Assembly: GCA_902495545.1 (NCBI GenBank) | Contig: CABUXM010000049.1 | Coordinates: 1 to 15,561 of the forward strand | DNA length: 15,561 nt | Reading direction: 5' to 3' | Source: an uncultured Collinsella sp. | Lineage (GTDB): Bacteria; Actinomycetota; Coriobacteriia; Coriobacteriales; Coriobacteriaceae | In this document: in pieces, positions 1 through 7,327 of the stretch | Layout: the number at the start of each line of letters is the position of its first letter | How positions within the stretch are numbered: position 1 is the stretch's first letter | Notes under the pieces: model-generated | The model's database searches: none | The model's input: the letters and a program-made list of their open reading frames with translations, nothing else | Told to the model about the DNA's origin: nothing | Translations under genes and position numbers: made by a program

Positions 1-491
1 CCCGCCGTAAACACGCCGGCGGGACGGCTGCCGGGGATTTTGATCTCGCTGCGTGTGCGCTCGCGGCATCCCATAGCAAGGACGACCGCACGCCCGGTGA
101 GCTGAAGCATGCCGGTGGGGCTCATGAGCATGACGGTGTGGAGTGCGTCGTCTTCCGTGGACTCGCCCGAATCGATCCCAAGCACCATACTGCCCAAGAA
201 CAGCGCAATGTCGGTTGCGTGCACCTGGTCAATAAAGCGCTGCGCGTATTCGGGACCGGTGAGCTCCTGCTTAAAGTGAGACAGGCCAAAGCCGGGGTGG
301 ATGCACTGGCGGAGGATGCCGCCCAGGTGCTGCTCGCGCTCCACGATGGCCACGCGTGCGCCTGCCTTATGCGCGGCCAGCGCGGCCGCCATGCCGGCAG
401 GTCCGCCGCCGATAACGACCACGTCGAAGGCTTGCGTTTGTACGGCTTCTGCGACGCCGCAATCAATCGCGCTCGATTTGAATTCCGCCAT
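1..491 (-). CDS. NAD(P)/FAD-dependent oxidoreductase, GlpA partner (3' end outside window)
   Basis: About 163 N-terminal residues are present; the reading frame is open at the left edge. A Rossmann FAD-binding segment with GGGPAG lies at residues 28-33, followed by the acidic strand end IVERE and then LGGILRQCIHPGFGL (57-70) and the segment VVLAMGCRERTR (137-147). This layout is typical of the small pyridine-nucleotide-disulfide-like flavoprotein encoded next to GlpA-like dehydrogenases in anaerobes such as Thermotoga, where a DUF1667 gene usually follows. The ATG at 491 lies one base past the stop of the upstream flavoprotein gene, and its ribosome site (AAGGGGG) sits inside that gene, so the two are probably translationally coupled and form one electron-transfer complex. 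Family assignment is good; the substrate and the electron acceptor are inferred. A DUF1667 gene just left of the window is expected but cannot be seen. Confidence 0.85.
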   Translation of the reverse strand, partial: MAEFKSSAIDCGVAEAVQTQAFDVVVIGGGPAGMAAALAAHKAGARVAIVEREQHLGGILRQCIHPGFGLSHFKQELTGPEYAQRFIDQVHATDIALFLGSMVLGIDSGESTEDDALHTVMLMSPTGMLQLTGRAVVLAMGCRERTRSEIKIPGSRPAGVFTA

Positions 492-492
492 C

Positions 493-1950
493 CTAGCGCA
501 CCCCCTTCAGCGGTCCCTCAACCAGCCAAGATCCGGCATCCTCTAACAGCACCTCGCTGGGGTCGCAGCCCAGCTCGCGGGCAAGGATCGCCACCACACG
601 GCTCTGGCAAAAGCCGCTTTGGCACCGACCCATGCCGGCACGACAGCGGCGCTTGACGCCCTCGACCGAAACCGCGCCCGGGCGGCGTTGAATCGCGGCC
701 ACGATCTCGGCCTCGGGCACCGTCTCGCAGCGGCAGACAATCTGTCCCCACGCGGGATCGGACTCGATCAGCTCCTCCTTGCGCGCCAGCGGTGCGCGGT
801 CAAAGTCGTCCGGCGCGCGGCGAATTGGGTTCCAGTCCGCCCGCTCGTGCAGCTCCACGCCCGCCTTGCGCATCACAAGCTCCATGCGCTCGGCAATGGC
901 CGGCGCGCTTGCCACACCCGGCGACTGAATGCCCGCCGCCTGGAACAGCCCAGGTACCATGGCCGACTGTCCAATAAAGAAGTCGTTCGTTCCCTGAATG
1001 ACCGGACGACCGCCGGCAAATGCGCGCACCACGCGACGCGTATCCAGATCGGGCACGAGCTTGCGCGCGCCGGTCAGTAGCGCGTTCACATCGCTCGCAT
1101 AGGTCTGCGTGTCGCCCGGCTCGCGCACGGCAGCCGTGGCGGTGATTACGGTGTTGCCGTGCACGGTGCCCGTCACGATGACGCCCTTGGAAACCGGCGT
1201 CGGAACGGGGTAGAGCGGCATGAGCGTGCGCGGATCCTTGTCCAGCACCACGATGTTGCCCTGACGCCAGACCATCTGGAACTCCTCGGCGCCCGCCATA
1301 TGCGAGATGTCGGCGGCGCCGTTGCCCGCGGCGTTGATCAGGTAGCGGCAGCGCACGTTGCCAGCGGGGGTCGCCAGCGTAAAGCGCGTGGCTCCGTCAT
1401 CCGAGCCAGCGACTTCAATTGCTTCCACCGGCGCGGACCGCATAAACGTTACCCCGTTGGCCACGGCGTTCTCCAGCGCGACGATGGCCACTTCAAACGG
1501 GTCGACGTAACCGGTCGAAGGGCACCACAACGCGCACGTCGCCTTAGCACTCGCGCGAGGCTCCAGCTCGTGGATGCGCTCGGGGCCGACAATCGACAGC
1601 TCGGGCACGCCGTTGGCAAGGCCATTCTGGCGCAGCTTCTCCAGGTGCGCGCGGTCTTCATCGTTGAAGCCCAGTACCATCGACCCGGTGCGGTGGAACA
1701 AAAAGCCCAGTTCCTGGGCCCACGTGCCATATAGCTCGCAACCACGGGCGTTGACCTGTGCCTTTACGGTTCCCGGCGCCGGATCGTAGCCGGCGTGCAC
1801 CAGGCCGCCGTTGGCCTTCGACGCGCCCAGCGCAATATCGTTAGCCGCCTCGACCACGCAAATGGACAGGTCATAGCGCGCGAGCTGCCGCGCGATGGCG
1901 CATCCCGTGATGCCCGCGCCCACAATCGCGATATCAAACGTTTCTGTCAC
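493..1950 (-). CDS. FAD-dependent oxidoreductase, anaerobic glycerol-3-phosphate dehydrogenase (GlpA)-like
   Basis: This is a 485-residue flavoprotein of the DAO family. The FAD-binding GAGITG motif is at residues 11-16, with the acidic end of strand 2 at E34, followed by GASKANGGLVHAGYDPAPG (42-60), which marks the GlpA/GlpD/LhgO branch. The C-terminus carries a BFD-type [2Fe-2S] domain: C406 and C408 (CRC), then the GVKRRCRAGMGRCQSGFC segment with C443 and C448; C436 is an extra cysteine where relatives often have Thr. It probably oxidises sn-glycerol-3-phosphate and passes electrons to the partner flavoprotein downstream. An L-2-hydroxyglutarate-type substrate cannot be excluded, and no glycerol kinase is in the window. 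The start is GTG at 1950, preceded by GGGAGG four bases upstream. A perfect palindrome lies 17 bases before the start codon and may be an operator. Confidence 0.88.
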   Translation of the reverse strand: MTETFDIAIVGAGITGCAIARQLARYDLSICVVEAANDIALGASKANGGLVHAGYDPAPGTVKAQVNARGCELYGTWAQELGFLFHRTGSMVLGFNDEDRAHLEKLRQNGLANGVPELSIVGPERIHELEPRASAKATCALWCPSTGYVDPFEVAIVALENAVANGVTFMRSAPVEAIEVAGSDDGATRFTLATPAGNVRCRYLINAAGNGAADISHMAGAEEFQMVWRQGNIVVLDKDPRTLMPLYPVPTPVSKGVIVTGTVHGNTVITATAAVREPGDTQTYASDVNALLTGARKLVPDLDTRRVVRAFAGGRPVIQGTNDFFIGQSAMVPGLFQAAGIQSPGVASAPAIAERMELVMRKAGVELHERADWNPIRRAPDDFDRAPLARKEELIESDPAWGQIVCRCETVPEAEIVAAIQRRPGAVSVEGVKRRCRAGMGRCQSGFCQSRVVAILARELGCDPSEVLLEDAGSWLVEGPLKGVR

Positions 1951-1967
1951 AGTGCCTCCCAGACGAG

Positions 1968-1982
1968 TTGACAGGCTGTCAA
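1968..1982. promoter_or_regulatory. Perfect palindrome upstream of the GlpA-like gene, candidate operator
   Basis: TTGACAGGCTGTCAA reads as two perfect 7-base arms around one central base. It lies between the ribosome site (1955-1960) and the presumed promoter of the minus-strand flavoprotein operon, a normal place for repressor binding. TTGACA by itself looks like a -35 box, but no -10 box fits in the 17 bases left before the start codon. I could not assign convincing promoter boxes further upstream. The binding factor is unknown. Confidence 0.4.
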
Positions 1983-2054
1983 TAAGACTATCCTACGGTC
2001 TACACACCCCCAGCGCGGCGGCAATGCGGCGAACAGCCCCGCAACACCCGCCAA

Positions 2055-2100
2055 CGGCAGGCGAGGGGAGACCCAGCAACGTCGACAACCTCGTCTGCCG
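2055..2100. repeat. 12-bp inverted repeat in intergenic region
   Basis: The arms CGGCAGGCGAGG (2055-2066) and CCTCGTCTGCCG (2089-2100) are complementary over 12 bases with a single G-T pair, around a 22-base loop. Neither strand has a T-run after the stem, so it does not look like an intrinsic terminator. It sits directly beside the TCTGTAACA repeat element and may belong to the same insertion. Confidence 0.5.
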
Positions 2101-2118
2101 ACAACTACGGCAACCGTT

Positions 2119-2177
2119 CGTCTCGATCTGTAACAGTTAGACGAGGATTTGGATTCCAGATGTTACAGATTGAGACG
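2119..2177. repeat. Intergenic inverted-repeat element, copy 1 (TCTGTAACA family)
   Basis: The 17-base arm at 2119-2135 (CGTCTCGATCTGTAACA) pairs with TGTTACAGATTGAGACG at 2161-2177 with one mismatch, around a 25-base loop. The same architecture recurs exactly 81 bases further on. It resembles a REP-type dispersed intergenic repeat; no T-run follows the stem on either strand. Whether it recurs elsewhere in the genome cannot be seen from here. Confidence 0.75.
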
Positions 2178-2199
2178 TTAGTCTGGCGGCGCACCCGTT

Positions 2200-2258
2200 C
2201 GTCTAAATCTGTAACATCTAGGACCGGATTCCGCTCCCACCTGTTACAGATTGAGATG
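2200..2258. repeat. Intergenic inverted-repeat element, copy 2 (TCTGTAACA family)
   Basis: Arms CGTCTAAATCTGTAACA (2200-2216) and TGTTACAGATTGAGATG (2242-2258) pair over a 25-base loop with few mismatches, outside the core TGTTACAGAT. Both arms are displaced by exactly 81 bases from copy 1, and both loops contain GGATTCC. The arm core is preserved far better than the loop, which suggests that the paired structure or a protein site is what is maintained. Confidence 0.75.
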
Positions 2259-2313
2259 TTTGTGTCCGCGCCAGCCCCGCCCCTAGCCGTAGTCCCATAT
2301 AAACAAACCCCGT

Positions 2314-2349
2314 GGTAAACTTGACCGTACTGTAAATAACCCGAAAGGT
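2314..2349 (+). promoter_or_regulatory. Possible extended -10 and ribosome site of the zinc-ribbon gene
   Basis: TGGTAAACT (2314-2322 region) fits an extended -10 pattern (TG-N-TANACT); no good -35 box is visible at the right distance. The ribosome site GAAAGGT (2343-2349) lies 7 bases before the ATG at 2357. The ribosome site is convincing; the promoter assignment is weak. Confidence 0.3.
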
Positions 2350-2356
2350 ACCTGTA

Positions 2357-2788
2357 ATGTCCAAGTACATCTCCGAGCTTATGTCGCCGCAGCTTATGGG
2401 CGTCGTCTATGCCTTCGTTGGCTTTATCATCGCCCTGTATGTGCTGTCGGTCGTCTATGTGTTCATCGACGCTCGCCGCCGCGGCGCCAGCGCCTACGTG
2501 GCATGGGGCATCATCGCCCTCATCCCGTTTGTGGGCCTCATCGCCTACCTGGTCCTGCGCCCGCATTCCTACGCGTCCGACCGCGAGGAGCAGGAGCTGG
2601 ACATGGCCCTGCGCGAGCGCCAGCTTGCCCAGTACGGCACCTGTCCGCAGTGCGGCGCGCCCATCGAGAAGGACTTCGTCGTTTGCCCGGTGTGCGACAC
2701 TCAGGTTCGCAACGTATGCCCCAGCTGCCATCGCCCGCTCGATGCGCACTGGAAGGTCTGCCCCTACTGCCGAACTCGCATCCAGTAA
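2357..2788 (+). CDS. Small membrane protein with two zinc ribbons
   Basis: This 143-residue protein has two predicted transmembrane helices (about 15-37 and 47-67). The VYVFIDARRRG...IPFVGLIAYLVLRP arrangement is reminiscent of the PLDc_N two-helix domain. A charged linker (about 72-92) follows, then two C4 knuckle sets: C96/C99 with C110/C113 and C121/C124 with C135/C138, i.e. a double zinc ribbon at the C-terminus. The start is ATG with GAAAGGT 7 bases upstream. It is monocistronic, lying between the intergenic repeats and the thrS promoter. The function is unknown: zinc ribbons of this kind may bind protein or nucleic acid at the membrane face, but nothing in the context specifies a partner. 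The coding assignment is firm because of the motif order and codon pattern. Confidence 0.85.
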   Translation: MSKYISELMSPQLMGVVYAFVGFIIALYVLSVVYVFIDARRRGASAYVAWGIIALIPFVGLIAYLVLRPHSYASDREEQELDMALRERQLAQYGTCPQCGAPIEKDFVVCPVCDTQVRNVCPSCHRPLDAHWKVCPYCRTRIQ

Positions 2789-2880
2789 CGCATCCATCGC
2801 CGGGCCGGCCGCAAGCCACGTGCACGCCGCAAGCCGCGCGCTCATATCCCGCCCCACACGATGAAGCATGCGTAGAAAAT

Positions 2881-2911
2881 CGCCCGCCGTGCCATTAAGG
2901 TGCGGCGGGCG
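2881..2911. terminator. GC-rich hairpin between the zinc-ribbon gene and thrS
   Basis: CGCCCGCCG (2881-2889) pairs perfectly with CGGCGGGCG (2903-2911). Two G-T and two G-C pairs extend the stem to 13 bp, with the loop ATTAA. The following plus-strand bases (CTTGTATA) are only moderately T-rich, whereas the minus strand has ATTTTC, so it could terminate in both directions. It probably insulates the zinc-ribbon gene from thrS. Confidence 0.5.
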
Positions 2912-2912
2912 C

Positions 2913-2940
2913 TTGTATACCAAGGCAACCTGCCTATAAT
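2913..2940 (+). promoter_or_regulatory. thrS promoter
   Basis: TTGTAT (2913-2918) and a perfect TATAAT (2935-2940) are separated by 16 bases, predicting a transcript start near 2947 and a leader of about 64 bases. The -10 box falls inside the longest possible thrS reading frame, which supports translation starting at 3011 rather than 2900. Confidence 0.7.
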
Positions 2941-2984
2941 GATGCAAGTCAAAAACGCCGAGCGCATCGCACGCACTTGCATCA
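2940..2984. promoter_or_regulatory. Inverted repeat across the thrS transcription start
   Basis: TGATGCAAGT (2940-2949) and ACTTGCATCA (2975-2984) are perfect 10-base inverted arms separated by 25 bases. The left arm spans the predicted transcription start, so an intact RNA stem would not form from that start. A DNA operator is the simpler reading. No T-box features (specifier loop, antiterminator TGGNACC bulge, terminator) are present in the short leader. Confidence 0.35.
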
Positions 2985-3010
2985 GGCATCCGAGAGGAGA
3001 AAACATACCC

Positions 3011-4774
<1,764 letters not shown>

Positions 4775-4799
4775 GGCAAGCTTCACAACAATTAACAAA

Positions 4800-4832
4800 G
4801 GCGACCGTTCACAAAGTGCGGTCGCCTTTTTT
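4800..4832 (+). terminator. thrS intrinsic terminator 1
   Basis: GGCGACCG (4800-4807) pairs perfectly with CGGTCGCC (4819-4826); an inner CAC/GTG pair is also possible. Six T residues (4827-4832) follow. It lies 26 bases after the thrS stop codon. Confidence 0.92.
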
Positions 4833-4846
4833 CATGCCGAAATAAG

Positions 4847-4873
4847 AAAAGCCGCTGGTTGAGCGGCTTTTTT
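4847..4873 (+). terminator. Intrinsic terminator 2, probably bidirectional
   Basis: GCCGCT (4851-4856) pairs with AGCGGC (4862-4867) around GGTTG, flanked by AAAA on the left and TTTTTT (4868-4873) on the right. It backs up the first terminator and isolates the polysaccharide operon from thrS. It would also stop any leftward transcript from the leader region. Confidence 0.85.
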
Positions 4874-4886
4874 GTTGCACAAAAAG

Positions 4887-5008
4887 GTACAGGTTTTTGT
4901 ATCTTTCGACAGATGACATTATACGAGCAATTAATCAGCGTTTGCCCAGATTGCGCAAAATGTACTGCCATTAGGTGCATCTCCATACCCCTCTATAAAA
5001 ACCTGTAC
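4887..5008. repeat. 15-bp inverted repeat bracketing the loaP promoter, candidate invertible segment
   Basis: GTACAGGTTTTTGTA (4887-4901) and TATAAAAACCTGTAC (4994-5008) are inverted copies matching at 14 of 15 positions, including 12 perfect contiguous bases, with 92 bp between the arms. A C-A4/5 tract outside both arms extends the similarity. The enclosed segment carries promoter-like boxes on both strands. This arrangement is that of the invertible promoters known from gut bacteria, where glycan operons are a frequent target. No recombinase gene is in the window, so one would have to act in trans. Alternatives are a pair of operator sites or chance. Confidence 0.55.
4897..4925 (+). promoter_or_regulatory. 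Candidate promoter of the polysaccharide operon
   Basis: TTGTAT (4897-4902, the same -35 word as in thrS) and TATACG (4920-4925) are 17 bases apart, predicting a start near 4932 and a leader of about 170 bases before loaP. The -10 box is imperfect. On the opposite strand of the same place (4923-4918) a perfect TATAAT points left, without a good -35 box. Which strand is active may depend on the orientation of the bracketed segment. Confidence 0.35.
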
Positions 5009-5061
5009 TTTTGCGACTGCGCCTAGCTGCGAGCGAGAAGCCTGTTCTAAACGCCCCTGCA

Positions 5062-5078
5062 TTTGCGTGCATCGCAAA
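5062..5078 (+). promoter_or_regulatory. Leader hairpin before loaP
   Basis: TTTGCG (5062-5067) pairs with CGCAAA (5073-5078) around the loop TGCAT, ending 7 bases before the loaP ribosome site (5086-5092). LoaP proteins studied in Bacillus recognise an RNA hairpin in the 5' leader of their target operon, so this is a candidate site, but the stem is short and the assignment is inference. Confidence 0.3.
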
Positions 5079-5099
5079 GCCAAAAGAGGGGGCGAGAAC

Positions 5100-5690
5100 A
5101 TGGAACAGATGGCACGGCGCCAAGAGGAGCTGCCGGGCGCATTTAACGGTGCCACCACCAACAGCCAGCACGGCCGTGTCCGCTGGTATCTGGTCCACAC
5201 CCCCCATGGAAAAGAGCGCGAGACCTGCGAAAAGGTCCGCCGCATTATCCCGCACAGCCTTATGCAGGATGCTTTTGTGATGCAAAAGGAGTTCTGGTTT
5301 AAGCGGGACGGCGCTTGGTCGCTCCAAACCAAACCCATGTACAAGGAATATTTCTTCGTCGCCACGCACAATGCCGCCGCGCTCGATAGGGCTTTGGCCC
5401 AGTTGAGCTTTGGCTGTCGCATCGCCGGTAGTAGGGAGCGGGCGTATATGCCCATGCCCGACGATGCGCAGGACTGGTACCGCAGCGTGCTGGACGACGA
5501 CGGTGTGGTGCGCAACAGCGTCGCGCGCATAGAAGACGGCGTGTTGCACATAGAGCAGGGCCCCTTGGTGGGGCAAGAGGCCCGTGTTAAAAAGATCGAC
5601 CGTCATAAGCGCTGGTGCCTGGTGGACGTGGGCGAAGGCGACTCCGCTTTTAGGGAGCTGCTACCGCTTGACGTTTTCAGCAAAACGTAA
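5100..5690 (+). CDS. loaP: LoaP-type NusG paralogue, operon antiterminator
   Basis: This 196-residue specialised NusG paralogue probably stays on RNA polymerase and carries it past terminators through the long glycan operon that follows. The NGN domain starts at RWYLVHTPHGKERETC (28-43) and continues through YKEYFFVAT (81-89). A KOW-type segment GPLVGQEARVKKIDRHKRW lies at 154-172; GPLVG...KKIDRHKR is characteristic of LoaP rather than of housekeeping NusG. ATG 5100 is chosen because GAGGGGG sits 7 bases upstream; an in-frame GTG at 5067 would overlap the leader hairpin and lacks a ribosome site. It is the first gene of the cluster, as is usual for LoaP and for the analogous UpxY of Bacteroides capsule operons. 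Its GC content is higher than that of the glycosyltransferase genes behind it. Confidence 0.88.
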   Translation: MEQMARRQEELPGAFNGATTNSQHGRVRWYLVHTPHGKERETCEKVRRIIPHSLMQDAFVMQKEFWFKRDGAWSLQTKPMYKEYFFVATHNAAALDRALAQLSFGCRIAGSRERAYMPMPDDAQDWYRSVLDDDGVVRNSVARIEDGVLHIEQGPLVGQEARVKKIDRHKRWCLVDVGEGDSAFRELLPLDVFSKT

Positions 5691-5745
5691 AGGGAGACGT
5701 TGCACCAGCTATTTCGTTCGCATTTTTGAATTTACCGATTGGGGG

Positions 5746-5764
5746 ATCCCTGGGGAACGGGGAT
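5746..5764 (+). promoter_or_regulatory. Small hairpin before the sugar transferase gene
   Basis: ATCCC (5746-5750) can pair with GGGAT (5760-5764). The right arm overlaps the GGGGA ribosome-site candidate for a TTG start at 5771, so it could limit initiation there. It is not a terminator because no T-run follows. Confidence 0.2.
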
Positions 5765-5791
5765 GTAAGTTTGACTGTGGCTGCTAAGGAA

Positions 5792-6478
5792 ATGACAGAG
5801 AGCTGTGCATCAATGGGGGATGCACTGGCTTTCGATCAGATAAAGCCGAGCGGTACGCTTGGCTATCGCTTTGTTAAGAGGCTGTTTGACCTTGTGTTCA
5901 GTCTTTTGATGAGTGTTCTATTGCTTATTCCTATTGCTGTGGTGTGCGCACTCATTAGCCTTGAATCGCCCGGCAGCCCTATGTATACGCAAGAGCGCGT
6001 TGGCAAGGGCGGAAAAACAATCAAGATTTTTAAACTTCGCAGTATGGTCGCCGATGCGGGGAATGTGCAGAAGTATTTGAGTCCTGAGCAGCTGCATCAG
6101 TGGGAAGTCGAGCGCAAAGTTGATGATGATCCTCGCATTACCAAGATAGGCCAGTTTATTCGCAAGTGCTCTATCGACGAGATGCCCCAGTTTATCAATG
6201 TGCTCAACGGTGATCTGTCCGTTATTGGACCTCGCCCCATTACGTGGGATGAGCTGAATCAGCATTTTACGGATGAAGAAAAGGCGGAGCTCCTTTCTGT
6301 CCAGCCTGGCATTACCGGCTTATGGCAGGCAACCGATCGTAACGAAGCGACGTTTGAGAGTGGTTTGCGTCAGAAAATTGAACTTCGTTACGTGCGAAAC
6401 CGCTGCTTCCGTATGGACTGGAAATGCTTTACGGGCACCTTCGGTGCCATGTTCGGCAAGGAGAGGACGGGTCGTTAA
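5792..6478 (+). CDS. Undecaprenyl-phosphate sugar-1-phosphate transferase (initiating glycosyltransferase)
   Basis: This is a member of the bacterial sugar transferase (Bac_transf, WcaJ/RfbP/PglC-like) family, which moves a sugar-1-phosphate from a nucleotide sugar onto undecaprenyl phosphate at the inner membrane face and so starts repeat-unit assembly. Counting from ATG 5792 (228 residues): a membrane helix at about 31-55, then the conserved YTQERVGKGGK, KLRSM (81-85), SIDEMPQ (128-134), GPRP (146-149) and QPGITGLWQ (171-179). The length fits the short, single-helix form. The start is uncertain: AAGGA lies only one base before ATG 5792, and TTG 5771 has GGGGA at a better distance. The stop abuts the next ATG with no gap. 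Codon use is more AT-rich than in loaP. The sugar specificity is unknown. Confidence 0.93.
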   Translation: MTESCASMGDALAFDQIKPSGTLGYRFVKRLFDLVFSLLMSVLLLIPIAVVCALISLESPGSPMYTQERVGKGGKTIKIFKLRSMVADAGNVQKYLSPEQLHQWEVERKVDDDPRITKIGQFIRKCSIDEMPQFINVLNGDLSVIGPRPITWDELNQHFTDEEKAELLSVQPGITGLWQATDRNEATFESGLRQKIELRYVRNRCFRMDWKCFTGTFGAMFGKERTGR

Positions 6479-7327
6479 ATGCAGACAACTGATACTTCTT
6501 CTTACAGTGTATTGATGAGCATTTACAAAAAAGAAAAACCCGCCTTTCTGATTCAGGCTTTAGACAGCATGCTAAATCAAACGGTTTCTCCTTCTGAAAT
6601 CGTCATGGTCAAGGATGGTCCGCTTACACGCGAGCTTGAAGACGTGCTTTCAGATTATGACTCTGAGCACCCAGGTCTCTTTAAATTTATTTCCTATGAT
6701 GAAAATCATGGGCTGGGCTATGCCTTGCGTCAAGGTATGCTCGCTTGCTCTAATGAAATCGTTGCACGTATGGATACAGATGATGTAGCTCGTTCTGACC
6801 GTATGGAAAAGCAGCTTGCCGCTATTGATAGAGGGCTTGATATGGTCGGGAGCGACGTTGTTGAATTCGTTGAGTCACCCGATAAGCCTATCGCTTTGAC
6901 CGATCTCCCCAAGGGCATGGATGCCATCTCCATTTACTCAAAAAGGCGCAATCCCTTTCGCCACCCTCCGATGACATTTAGAAAGTCGAGGGTTATGGAA
7001 GCCGGTAACTACAGTTCCGATTTTCTGTATTTCGAGGACTGGGACCTTTTTAATAGGATGCTTGCGTGCGGTTGTAAGGCAGATAACCTTGCTGAACCAC
7101 TTGTGGCTATGCGCGTAAGCGAGGATTTTTACGCCCGTAGGGGAGGAGTCCGATACCTTAAATTTGCCAAGGCATTTAAAAAGGCACAGGTTGAGCGTGG
7201 ATATTTCACCAAGCGCGATTATTTTTGTTCCTATTACCCGCATGCCATGGTTTGTTTGATGCCCAACTCACTGCGCTCTTTCGTTTATCGTGTCGTTCTC
7301 CGGCGTAAGGGTGATAGGGTTGAGTAA
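6479..7327 (+). CDS. GT2 family glycosyltransferase, AmsE-like
   Basis: This 282-residue GT-A fold enzyme probably adds one sugar to the lipid-linked intermediate at the cytoplasmic face. It begins with the nucleotide-binding strand SVLMSIYKKEKPAFL (10-24) and has LNQTVSP, VKDGPLT, the metal-binding MDTDD (98-102) and the acceptor-side EDWDL (186-190). This combination is close to the AmsE/exopolysaccharide GT2 group. The ATG follows the preceding TAA directly, with purine-rich GGAGAGGA upstream. No membrane helix is evident. Donor and acceptor sugars cannot be read from the sequence. Confidence 0.93.
   Translation: MQTTDTSSYSVLMSIYKKEKPAFLIQALDSMLNQTVSPSEIVMVKDGPLTRELEDVLSDYDSEHPGLFKFISYDENHGLGYALRQGMLACSNEIVARMDTDDVARSDRMEKQLAAIDRGLDMVGSDVVEFVESPDKPIALTDLPKGMDAISIYSKRRNPFRHPPMTFRKSRVMEAGNYSSDFLYFEDWDLFNRMLACGCKADNLAEPLVAMRVSEDFYARRGGVRYLKFAKAFKKAQVERGYFTKRDYFCSYYPHAMVCLMPNSLRSFVYRVVLRRKGDRVE

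Noticed and set aside
2119..2258. CRISPR-like array of four repeated words
   Set aside because: Copies alternate in orientation, spacing is 42/39/42, the loops are related to each other, and no cas genes are near; it is a duplicated inverted repeat.
2900..3010. N-terminal extension of ThrS from ATG 2900
   Set aside because: It contains the TATAAT box and no TGS-like sequence, while GAGAGGAG precedes ATG 3011.
2941..3010. T-box riboswitch before thrS
   Set aside because: The leader is only about 64 bases and has no terminator/antiterminator pair or T-box consensus.
4994..4999. TATAAA as the -10 box of the loaP promoter
   Set aside because: No -35 box lies 15-19 bases upstream, and the word is part of the right arm of the inverted repeat.
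5067..5099. GTG start giving LoaP eleven extra residues
   Set aside because: No ribosome site precedes it and it overlaps the leader hairpin; ATG 5100 has GAGGGGG at 7 bases.
4925..5099. ops/JUMPstart (RfaH-type) element in the operon leader
   Set aside because: No GGCGGTAG-like word is present; the operon has its own LoaP-type factor instead.
4971..5606. Minus-strand frames opposite loaP
   Set aside because: They have no domain features and lie antisense to a well-supported NusG-family gene.
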